Source: Chromatiaceae bacterium
GTDB lineage: Bacteria; Pseudomonadota; Gammaproteobacteria; Chromatiales; Chromatiaceae
Assembly: GCA_013426805.1 (NCBI GenBank)
Contig: JACDZG010000068.1
Location: 1 to 38,376, forward strand
Reading direction: 5' to 3'
Length of the DNA stretch: 38,376 nucleotides
Part shown: one piece after another, positions 31,798 through 38,376 of the stretch
Numbering within the stretch: position 1 is the first letter of the stretch
How the letters are laid out: the number at the start of each line of letters is the position of its first letter
Notes under the pieces: generated by a model
Databases searched by the model: none
Seen by the model: only the letters and a program-made list of their open reading frames with translations
Told to the model about the DNA's origin: nothing
Translations under genes and position numbers: made by a program

Positions 31798-32325
31798 ATG
31801 CAGTCATCCGTCGCGGCCAACAGGTCCAATTCACCCTGGCGCAATCCGTGGGTACTTGGCTGGATCGGCCTGATCATTGTGGTCTTGGGGGTCAATCTGA
31901 CCATGGTCTATCTGGCCGTGTCGACCAATCCGGGCCTGGTCAGTGACGACTTTTACAATCGTGGGCAGCACTACGAACAGACGCTGGTCTCCCGCCTGGC
32001 GAAAGACCCGGGCTGGACCATGCGCACGGACGTTCCAGACGACTTGAGGCCAGGGGAAAGCGCTACCATCCGGGTCGTCTTGGTGGACAAGGTTGGTCAG
32101 CCGGTGACGCCCGATCAGGTCACGTTTTTTGCCTACCGGCCGTCGGACAAGTCGCGGGACTTTTCGGTGCCGATGACGGCCGAGGGGCCGGGACGCTACG
32201 CGGCCCAGGTCGTGTTTCCGCTGTTCGGGGCCTGGGACGGCCTGGTGGCCGTGCGTCAAGGCGAGGATGAGTTCACTACCGGCGACGCGATCATCGTGAC
32301 CCGTCCCGATCGTCCCGGACATTAG
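31798..32325 (+). CDS. ccoH: cbb3 oxidase assembly protein CcoH (FixH)
   Basis: 175 aa, ATG at 31798 with AGGAG upstream. One N-terminal helix (VLGWIGLIIVVLGVNLTMVYLAV) followed by a FixH-type periplasmic domain (LVSDDFYNRGQHYEQ, the family signature; GRYAAQVVFPLFGAWDGLV). CcoH is needed for stable assembly of the oxidase, together with CcoI-delivered copper. It sits 47 bp after ccoG and 37 bp before ccoI. Confidence 0.93.
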   Translation: MQSSVAANRSNSPWRNPWVLGWIGLIIVVLGVNLTMVYLAVSTNPGLVSDDFYNRGQHYEQTLVSRLAKDPGWTMRTDVPDDLRPGESATIRVVLVDKVGQPVTPDQVTFFAYRPSDKSRDFSVPMTAEGPGRYAAQVVFPLFGAWDGLVAVRQGEDEFTTGDAIIVTRPDRPGH

Positions 32326-32362
32326 GACGACATCGTTTCGGCACGCGGTTGGGGGTGATGCG

Positions 32363-34891
32363 GTGTCCGCTCCGGCTTCGGTCACGGCAGCCGGGATGGC
32401 GCTCCAGTCGCCTGACCGCGCGTCTCCCAGCGGTTGCTTCCACTGCGGCTTACCGCTGAATCCGGGGACGGATGCACAGGCCGTCATCCGCGGCCATGAG
32501 CGGATGTTTTGCTGCACCGGTTGCAAGGCGGTCTGTGAGGCGATTCATGCTGCCGGACTTGAAGGCTTCTATCGCCGCACGACCGCGGGTGAGCCGCTGG
32601 GTCCACCGCCGGAGTTGCCGCGGGACCTGTCGCTCTACGATCTGGATGCGGTGCAGGAGGAGTTTGTCGACACCGCCCGCGCGGATCGGGAGATCAATCT
32701 GCTGGTGGAAGGGATCCACTGCGCCGCCTGTGTCTGGCTGATCGAGAACGGGCTCAAGACGCTGCCGGGGGTGGAGGAGGCGCGGGTCAATCTGACCGGG
32801 CGGCGGCTGCGCGTGCGCTGGAACAACGGGCGCATCCAACTCTCGCGTATTCTGGGACGACTGGGCGCGATCGGCTATGCCGCGGTGCCCTTCGATCCGG
32901 AGTCGGCCGAGGGTGCCCTGCGGCGGGCGGAGCGTAACCTGCTCTATCGTTTGGCCTGGGCCGGGTTCGCGATGATGAACCTGCTGTGGATCTCCATCGC
33001 GCTCTACAGCGGCGCGGATGAGGGCGAGTTTCGCGGGCTCTTTCACTGGATCGGTCTGCTGCTCGCCACGCCCACGCTCCTCTACTCGGGCTATCCCTTC
33101 TACCAGGGCGCCTGGAAGGGACTGCGCTCGGGGCATCTCAGCATGGACCTGCCGATCGCCGTCGGGGCCACGATCACCTGGTGCTATTCATTCTACGTTA
33201 CGGTCAGCGGCACCCGCACCGGCGAGGTTTACTGGGACACGGTGGTCAACTTTCTGTTCGTGATCCTGGTCGGGCGTTTTCTGGAGGGGTTGTCCAAGCG
33301 CGAGGCGGTGGCCTCGACCCAGCGGCTGCTCGACCTCCAGCCCAAGGTGGCGACCGTGCTGCGCGACGGGAGTGAATCCGTGGTCCCGCTGCGTTCGATC
33401 GTCCGCGGGGAACTGGTGCTGGTGCGGCCCGGCGAGCGGGTGCCGGTGGACGGGGAGGTCACGGACGGCACCAGCGAGGTCGACGAGTCCATGCTCACCG
33501 GGGAATCCCGGCCGGTGCCCAAAACGACTGGTGCCGCCGTATCGGCCGGCACCATCAATCGCGCCGGGGTGTTGCGGGTGCGCGCCACGGCGATGCTGCG
33601 CGACACCGCCTTGGGGCGCATCATCCGTCTGGTGGAGGATGCCCAGTCGAGCCGCGCGCCCATCCAGCGCCTGGCCGACCGCATCGTGCCCTGGTTCGTC
33701 GCGCTCACCCTGGGGCTCGGCGCCCTGACCTTCATCATCTGGTTGGGTACGGGCATCGAGATCGCCCTCATGGCCGGGACCTCGGTGTTGATCATCACCT
33801 GTCCCTGCGCCTTTGGCATGGCGACCCCGATGGCGGTGGCGGTGGCCTCCGGTCTGGGCGCCGCACGCGGTATTCTGGTCAAGAACGGCGCCGTGCTGGA
33901 GCGTTTGTCGGACATCGACCACTTTGTTTTCGACAAGACCGGCACCCTGACGTTGGGGCGGCCCGAGGTGACCGGGTGGCGGGTTGGTTCCGGCCCGTGG
34001 CGGCGGCTGGACGCGGATGGACTGGATCTCAGCGCGCGGTCGCTGCTGCGGCAGGTCGGCGCCCTGGAGCGGCTCTCCGAGCATCCGGCAGCGGCGGCGG
34101 TGCTGGACTTGTGCGCGCGTGTCGGCATCGGGCTGGAGGGGATACACTGCGCTGCGGTCGAGGTAGTGCCCGGTCAGGGGATCCGCGGCCTGGTCGATGG
34201 CGTCGTGGTGGCGGTGGGAACGGCCGAGTGGATTGAACGTCAGGGTCTGACGGCGCGCCCGGCCGAGGGCGCCGCGGCAGACCTTGAGTGGCTGGTGGAC
34301 GCCGGTTCGATTCACTGTGCGGTCGCGGGTCTGGGAACCCTGGTCCTGGCCACCGAGGATCGGCTGCGGCCGGGGGCGGCCGAGGTCGTCGCGCGGATGC
34401 GCGCCCAGGGTATCCGGGTGACCCTGCTGACCGGTGACCGACTGGCCGTCGCCCGCCGGATCGCCGCCGCATTGGGCGATGTCGAAGTCATCGCCGAGGT
34501 CCTGCCGGCGGACAAGGACCGGATGATCGCGCAGTTGCAGGCCGCTGGACAGCGGGTTGCCATGGTCGGCGACGGGGTCAACGACGCGCCGGCCCTGGTG
34601 CGCGCGGACGTCGGCATCGCCATGGGCAGCGGGACCGATGTCTCGATCGCCGGCGCGGATATCGTCCTCATGTCCGACGCCCTGGAGCGGGTGCTCGAAG
34701 CCGCCGAGTTGTCGCGCCGGACGTTACGGACCATCCGGCAGAATATTGCGATCTCGATCGCCTATAACCTGATCATGGTGCCGCTGGCGATGGCCGCCGT
34801 CATCACGCCCCTGATCGCCGCGCTCTCCATGCCGATCAGCTCACTGGCGGTGATCGGCAACTCGGCGCGGATTCGCGGCATGTTCAACTAA
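32363..34891 (+). CDS. ccoI: Cu(I)-exporting P1B-type ATPase CcoI (FixI)
   Basis: 842 aa from a GTG at 32363. An N-terminal zinc-finger-like region found in CcoI/FixI (CFHCGLPLN, MFCCTGCKAVCEAIH) precedes an HMA domain with GIHCAACVWLIENGL (CxxC). Transport and ATPase motifs: CPCAFGMATPMAVA (intramembrane CPC), TGES, DKTGTLT (phosphorylated Asp), a HP dipeptide in SEHPAAAAVLD, and GDGVNDAPALVRADVG. About eight membrane helices. It moves Cu(I) across the inner membrane for insertion into CcoN. Gene order and full length are normal. Confidence 0.96.
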   Translation: MSAPASVTAAGMALQSPDRASPSGCFHCGLPLNPGTDAQAVIRGHERMFCCTGCKAVCEAIHAAGLEGFYRRTTAGEPLGPPPELPRDLSLYDLDAVQEEFVDTARADREINLLVEGIHCAACVWLIENGLKTLPGVEEARVNLTGRRLRVRWNNGRIQLSRILGRLGAIGYAAVPFDPESAEGALRRAERNLLYRLAWAGFAMMNLLWISIALYSGADEGEFRGLFHWIGLLLATPTLLYSGYPFYQGAWKGLRSGHLSMDLPIAVGATITWCYSFYVTVSGTRTGEVYWDTVVNFLFVILVGRFLEGLSKREAVASTQRLLDLQPKVATVLRDGSESVVPLRSIVRGELVLVRPGERVPVDGEVTDGTSEVDESMLTGESRPVPKTTGAAVSAGTINRAGVLRVRATAMLRDTALGRIIRLVEDAQSSRAPIQRLADRIVPWFVALTLGLGALTFIIWLGTGIEIALMAGTSVLIITCPCAFGMATPMAVAVASGLGAARGILVKNGAVLERLSDIDHFVFDKTGTLTLGRPEVTGWRVGSGPWRRLDADGLDLSARSLLRQVGALERLSEHPAAAAVLDLCARVGIGLEGIHCAAVEVVPGQGIRGLVDGVVVAVGTAEWIERQGLTARPAEGAAADLEWLVDAGSIHCAVAGLGTLVLATEDRLRPGAAEVVARMRAQGIRVTLLTGDRLAVARRIAAALGDVEVIAEVLPADKDRMIAQLQAAGQRVAMVGDGVNDAPALVRADVGIAMGSGTDVSIAGADIVLMSDALERVLEAAELSRRTLRTIRQNIAISIAYNLIMVPLAMAAVITPLIAALSMPISSLAVIGNSARIRGMFN

Positions 34892-34993
34892 ACCGCGCCC
34901 CGGGCGGTATGCGGTGTTGTTGGATAAGATCGGCCCCGGCAGACTCGACGATTGCCGGAGCGGGCGCGGTTTAATGTTTTAACAGGACAGAGA

Positions 34994-35257
34994 ATGGACG
35001 TCATCTACGGTCTGATTCCCGGAATGCTCGTGCTCGGGCTGGTCGCGGTCGCCGTGTTGTTCTGGGCGGCTCGTAACGGCCAGTTCGACGACCTGGACGG
35101 CGACGGCCGGCGCATTCTCATGGATGAGGATGAGGTCGACCCGCGTCGCCTCCCGGACGCCGACGCGGACCCGATGCCGCCCACGCCCGGCACCGGAGAG
35201 GCGTCCATGGCGGCGCGCGACACCGGCGTAGAACACGCAGCGCAGGAGAAGTCATAA
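34994..35257 (+). CDS. ccoS: cbb3 oxidase maturation protein CcoS
   Basis: 87 aa, ATG at 34994 with AGGA/AGAGA upstream; a longer in-frame reading from 34952 lacks support. One membrane helix (YGLIPGMLVLGLVAVAVLFWAA), then the CcoS signature GQFDDLDGDGRRILMDEDE. The C-terminal 40 residues are a polar, Pro/Asp-rich extension beyond the usual 50-70 aa. CcoS is required for heme and copper cofactor insertion into cbb3. Last of ccoGHIS; tmcA follows after 7 bp. Confidence 0.92.
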   Translation: MDVIYGLIPGMLVLGLVAVAVLFWAARNGQFDDLDGDGRRILMDEDEVDPRRLPDADADPMPPTPGTGEASMAARDTGVEHAAQEKS

Positions 35258-35264
35258 TCAGTTC

Positions 35265-37511
35265 GTGGTCTCCCTGGTTGCCCGATTGCTGGTCGCGGCC
35301 CGGACACTCCGGCATCGACTGACCCTGGTGCTCAGTGGCGATCCGGACTGGACGGCCGCCACGGCGCGCTCCGTGGTCGCGGCGGCGGCGTGTGACCGTC
35401 CGGTGTTCTGGCTCTCCGATCGTCCGCTCGACCCAGGCGTGCGTCCTCTGGCGGCGGGCGCGCGTCTGCTCGGCGGTGAGTGTGGGCTACTGGTGTATGA
35501 CGCCTGGTCCGGGTTCGATCCGGACGGGTTCGGTGCCGTCACCGGAACCCTGCGCGGGGGCGGCCTGCTGGTGATTCTGACCCCGCCGTTTGACGACTGG
35601 TCACAGCGACCGGACCCCCATGCGGCGCGCATCGCATCCTGGCCACTGGGTGCGGACGCGGTGGGAGGGCGCTTCATCGCCCGTTTAGTGCGGGTATTGG
35701 CGCCCCAGTCCGGGGTGGTGATCCGCGCGCAGAGGGACGGCGCTGCCGGTTCAGTCACTGACCTGCCGTTTCGATTCATCAACGACACAGCGGTCGGCGC
35801 ATCCTGGCCGGACGTCGATCCCGCCGCTGCGGCGACCCCTGACCAGCAGCACGCCATCACCGCGATCCTGCGGCACGCGCGCGGTCGTCCCCGCCGTCCG
35901 CTGGTGCTCACCGCACACCGCGGGCGTGGTAAGAGCGCGGCCTTGGGGCTCGCCGCCGCCCGCTTGCTCGCTCCGGAGACCGCGACCGCTGCGGCGCGGC
36001 CCTACCGTATTCTGGTGACTGCCCCCAACCGGGCGTCTTGCGACGCCCTGTTTCGCCACGCGGCCCTGGCCTGGCCGGGGTTGCGACCGGACGGCAGCGG
36101 ACTGCGCGCGGGTGACCGGGCCATCGTCTTCATGGCACCCGATGCCTGCCGTGAGGCGCATCCGGACGCGGACTTGCTGCTGGTGGATGAAGCGGCCGGT
36201 ATCCCCGCGCCACTGCTCAGCGCGTTGCTCGAACAGTATCCACGCGTGGTCTTCGCGACCACGGTTCACGGCTATGAGGGGACCGGCCGGGGGTTCGATC
36301 TGCGTTTTCGCGAGACCCTGGACCGCGTGACTCCCCATTGGCGGGGCCTGACCCTGGAGCAACCGATTCGCTGGGCTGCCGACGACCCCCTGGAGTCATT
36401 GGTGTTTCGTGCCCTGCTGCTGGATGCCGCCGCGGTCGGCGACGCCGACCTGGAGTCGATCGACCCCGCCGCCTGGCAGCCCGAGCGTCTGAATCGCGAC
36501 GCCTTGGCGGTGGATGACGCCCTGCTCGGGCAGGTCTTCGGGCTCTTGGTCCTCGCGCATTACCAGACCCGGCCGCTCGATCTGCGGTTGTTGCTCGACG
36601 GGCCCGGCGTGCGCGTCCTGGTGCTGCGCCATCAGGGGCTGGTCGCGGGTACCTTGATCGCGGTGGCCGAAGGGGGCCTGACCGATCCGGATCTGCTTCA
36701 GGCGGTTTACGACGGCCGTCGGCGACCGCGGGGTCACCTGCTGCCGCAGACACTCTCCGCGCACGGCGGGCTCCTGGATGCACCGCGGCTGCGTTACCTG
36801 CGGGTGGTTCGCATCGCTGTGCACCCGGTGCTGGCGCGTCGGGGCCTGGGCCGCCGATTGCTGCGCGCGCTCTATAGCTCTGCGCGGTTGGAGGGAATTG
36901 ATCTCTTGGGTACGAGCTTTGGGGCCACTCCTGGCCTGCTCGGCTTCTGGTCCGCCGGCGGCTATCGGCTGGTGCAGATCGGTCTGAGCCGCAATGCCGC
37001 GAGCGCCGAGCACGCGCTGGTCATGCTGCGTCGCGTGAGTCGGTCGGGCGCGACCTTCCTCGGCGCGGCCGGGCGGCGGCTGGAGGCGCGGTTGCCGGTG
37101 CTGCTGCCGGGTCCATTGCGTCGGCTCGACCCCGCGGTTGCCGCGGCCTTGATCGCTGCCGTGCCGCGTCCCGGCAGGTCGCCGTGGGCCGCGGACTCGG
37201 CTCAGCAAGTGCAGCAGGCGGAGTTACAGTCGTTTACCGCCGGGCAGCGGACGCTGGAGGCCGCACTGCCCGCGCTTGCCGCGGCCGCTCGCCAAGGCCT
37301 GGGACCGGCCCTGCGCTCTGGTCGACTGAGTTCAGACGAGGCCGCTCTGCTGGCCGCCGCCGCCGCCCAGCTGCGGCCGGCAGGCGAGTTGGTGACGATC
37401 TTCCAGGCGAGTGGCCGGGCGGCGCTGATTAAGAACCTGCGCAACATCGTCGGTCGGCTGCTTGGTTGCCCGGTCGTTCCCGATACGATGGCGCAGCCAC
37501 CTGATGCTTGA
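35265..37511 (+). CDS. tmcA: tRNA(Met) cytidine acetyltransferase TmcA
   Basis: 748 aa from a GTG at 35265, 7 bp after ccoS; an AGGAGAA lies 14-20 nt upstream. Domains in order: N-terminal DUF1726-like part (LSGDPDWTAATARS), RecD-like helicase module with Walker A TAHRGRGKSAALG (about 211-223) and LLLVDEAAGIPAPLL plus TTVHGYEGTGRGF (about 327-339), GNAT acetyltransferase (LRVVRIAVHPVLARRGLGRRLL, about 511-532; FGATPGLLGFWSAGGY), and a C-terminal helical part. It makes N4-acetylcytidine at the wobble position (C34) of elongator tRNA-Met using acetyl-CoA and ATP or GTP, which protects against misreading. The location behind ccoS is not a functional link. Conserved and intact. Confidence 0.94.
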   Translation: MVSLVARLLVAARTLRHRLTLVLSGDPDWTAATARSVVAAAACDRPVFWLSDRPLDPGVRPLAAGARLLGGECGLLVYDAWSGFDPDGFGAVTGTLRGGGLLVILTPPFDDWSQRPDPHAARIASWPLGADAVGGRFIARLVRVLAPQSGVVIRAQRDGAAGSVTDLPFRFINDTAVGASWPDVDPAAAATPDQQHAITAILRHARGRPRRPLVLTAHRGRGKSAALGLAAARLLAPETATAAARPYRILVTAPNRASCDALFRHAALAWPGLRPDGSGLRAGDRAIVFMAPDACREAHPDADLLLVDEAAGIPAPLLSALLEQYPRVVFATTVHGYEGTGRGFDLRFRETLDRVTPHWRGLTLEQPIRWAADDPLESLVFRALLLDAAAVGDADLESIDPAAWQPERLNRDALAVDDALLGQVFGLLVLAHYQTRPLDLRLLLDGPGVRVLVLRHQGLVAGTLIAVAEGGLTDPDLLQAVYDGRRRPRGHLLPQTLSAHGGLLDAPRLRYLRVVRIAVHPVLARRGLGRRLLRALYSSARLEGIDLLGTSFGATPGLLGFWSAGGYRLVQIGLSRNAASAEHALVMLRRVSRSGATFLGAAGRRLEARLPVLLPGPLRRLDPAVAAALIAAVPRPGRSPWAADSAQQVQQAELQSFTAGQRTLEAALPALAAAARQGLGPALRSGRLSSDEAALLAAAAAQLRPAGELVTIFQASGRAALIKNLRNIVGRLLGCPVVPDTMAQPPDA

Positions 37512-37538
37512 GCTAAGGCAATCGCTCTGAATCGCGGC

Positions 37539-37560
37539 GACAGGTCGAGCCTGACCTGTC
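37539..37560. terminator. Hairpin between convergent genes
   Basis: GACAGGTC-GAGCCT-GACCTGTC is a perfect 8-bp stem with a 6-nt loop in the 63-bp gap between the tmcA stop (plus) and the adhesin stop (minus). No T-run is seen on either strand, so it may serve as a weak bidirectional terminator. Confidence 0.4.
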
Positions 37561-37574
37561 ACCGTATGATGTGA

Positions 37575-38376
37575 TTACCACTGATAAGAGACGCCGAGCT
37601 TGCCGCCGAGTTCATCGCCATCCGTGTCGGTGCCGATGCCGAAATACAATGCGACATCTTTGTTGATTCGCCCGGCACCGGTCAGACCGACGGCCGACTG
37701 GCTGTCATAGTAGCCATAGCCGAGGTTGAGCCGGAAGTTCTTGTCCGGGTCGGGCAGCAGCACGTCCATGGCCATTGCGGTCGCGGTGCCGCGGGCGGAG
37801 TAGTCCTTCATCTCGTCGGTCGCGCGATTCAACTGACCGACGTTCGTTGCGTCGTTGACATCGACACCGTTGCCGACATTCTGAAGGCGATTGCCGCCGA
37901 AGTCTGCGCGTTGGCCGGGAGCGACGCGCAGGCCGCCGTTGGCGTTGATGGGACCGGAGGCGGTGATACCGCCGGTGTTCAGGCTGCCGACATTCAAACC
38001 GCCCTTCAAGGTCGTATTGCCATTGACCGTCAGGTTACCGCCGACCGTGGCGGCCCCCGTGGTGTTCAGTGTGGCGGTGCTCAGGTTGCCCGTATTGGTG
38101 ATGTTACCGGTATTCGTGATGCCTGTGGTGCTGGTCTGACCATTGACCGCTAAGTTGGCGCCGACTGTCGCGTTGCCGGTGGTTGCCAGCGTACCGGTGC
38201 GCAGGTTGCCCGAATTGGCGAAGTCGCCGGTATTGGTCAGGCCGCTGGTGGTGGTCCGGCCGGCCACCGCCAAGTCGCCGCCGACTGTCGCGTTGCCGGT
38301 GGTTGCCAGCGTACCGGTGCTCAGGTTGCCCGAATTGGCGAAGTCGCCGGTATTGGTCAGGCCGCTGGTGGTGGTC
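37575..38376 (-). CDS. C-terminal part of a repeat-rich trimeric autotransporter (YadA-type) adhesin
   Basis: The frame is open from the right window edge (38376) to a TAA at 37575; the start lies outside. About 266 codons are visible. Residues from the edge are Thr/Asn/Gly-rich 40-aa repeats (NTGDFANSGNL, TATLNTTGAATVGGNLTV). A YadA-like neck follows (RLQNVGNGVDVNDATNVGQLN), then the anchor domain (NFRLNLGYGYYDSQSAVGLTG, DVALYFGIGTD) ending in aromatic YQW, the outer-membrane barrel signal. It forms trimers in the outer membrane and binds surfaces or other cells. Length and passenger are unknown. Convergent with tmcA. Confidence 0.8.
   Translation of the reverse strand, partial: TTTSGLTNTGDFANSGNLSTGTLATTGNATVGGDLAVAGRTTTSGLTNTGDFANSGNLRTGTLATTGNATVGANLAVNGQTSTTGITNTGNITNTGNLSTATLNTTGAATVGGNLTVNGNTTLKGGLNVGSLNTGGITASGPINANGGLRVAPGQRADFGGNRLQNVGNGVDVNDATNVGQLNRATDEMKDYSARGTATAMAMDVLLPDPDKNFRLNLGYGYYDSQSAVGLTGAGRINKDVALYFGIGTDTDGDELGGKLGVSYQW
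38137..38376 (-). repeat. 120-bp tandem repeats in the adhesin
   Basis: The sequences around 38161-38256 and 38281-38376 are nearly identical with a period of 120 bp (40 aa). For example, the 60-base lines starting at 38161 and 38281 differ at one base (GTGCGC versus GTGCTC). A less conserved 40-aa unit lies just before, near 38017-38136. The repeats continue past the window edge. Confidence 0.85.

Noticed and set aside
1-38376. DGR reverse transcriptase, template repeat or accessory protein
   Set aside because: No frame shows a reverse transcriptase motif (YxDD) in a protein of about 350-400 aa, and no AAC-rich copy of the variable region was seen; they would have to lie elsewhere.
1-38376. 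CRISPR array, tRNA, rRNA
   Set aside because: No regularly spaced short direct repeats, and no tRNA- or rRNA-like sequences were noticed by eye in the gaps.

Overview
The window (high GC, dense genes) most likely comes from a purple sulfur bacterium of the Chromatiaceae (Gammaproteobacteria). The basis is a surE-pcm-nlpD-rpoS block, a complete cbb3 oxidase operon followed by its assembly genes and tmcA, a gas-vesicle gvpA gene, and large NACHT sensor proteins of a kind common in multicellular or aggregate-forming purple sulfur bacteria. The genus is inference; gas-vacuolate forms such as Thiodictyon or Lamprocystis would fit.

Positions 1-9100 (mostly minus strand) are an accessory, defence-like region. 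A partial Uma2-family nuclease-like gene is followed by two related conflict-system loci. One (820-4116) is a single fused protein: TIR/DUF4062-like domain, glycine-rich linker, NACHT ATPase, C-terminal FGE/C-type-lectin-like domain. The other is split into two adjacent genes: 7245-8264 carries the TIR-like part with its own C-terminal hydrophobic domain, and 4425-7235 carries the NACHT and FGE-like parts. The two FGE-like C-termini differ in a way that resembles the variable regions of diversity-generating retroelements: framework codons are almost identical in DNA while the codons between them are scrambled. No reverse transcriptase or template repeat lies in the window. The leader sequences of the two loci are also homologous. 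Palindromic repeats and a DUF1156 methyltransferase remnant follow.

Positions 9156-14100 hold a guanidinium-exporter-like SMR gene and a wrecked Wadjet (JetABCD) plasmid-defence locus: jetA is intact, jetB is cut by a degenerate ISAs1-family element, jetC is absent and a piece of jetD survives about 2.5 kb further on. A broken histidine kinase lies between. Next come gvpA, with a near-consensus sigma-54 promoter and an IHF-like site, an XRE regulator, a DUF805-like membrane protein and a decapitated VWA-protein gene.

Positions 16399-20568 are a cell-surface or glycoconjugate cassette: two glycosyltransferases, a SAM methyltransferase and a phosphotransferase-fold kinase. It abuts the truncated VWA gene.

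Positions 20817-37511 are conserved chromosome: a periplasmic double-thioredoxin protein, smrA (divergent), surE-pcm-nlpD-rpoS, then ccoNOQP with a 51-codon membrane ORF and an intrinsic terminator, ccoGHIS, and tmcA. A FNR/Anr-type box precedes ccoN, consistent with microaerobic control of the oxidase. The right edge (37575-38376, minus) is the C-terminal part of a repeat-rich trimeric autotransporter (YadA-type) adhesin whose 120-bp repeats continue beyond the window.
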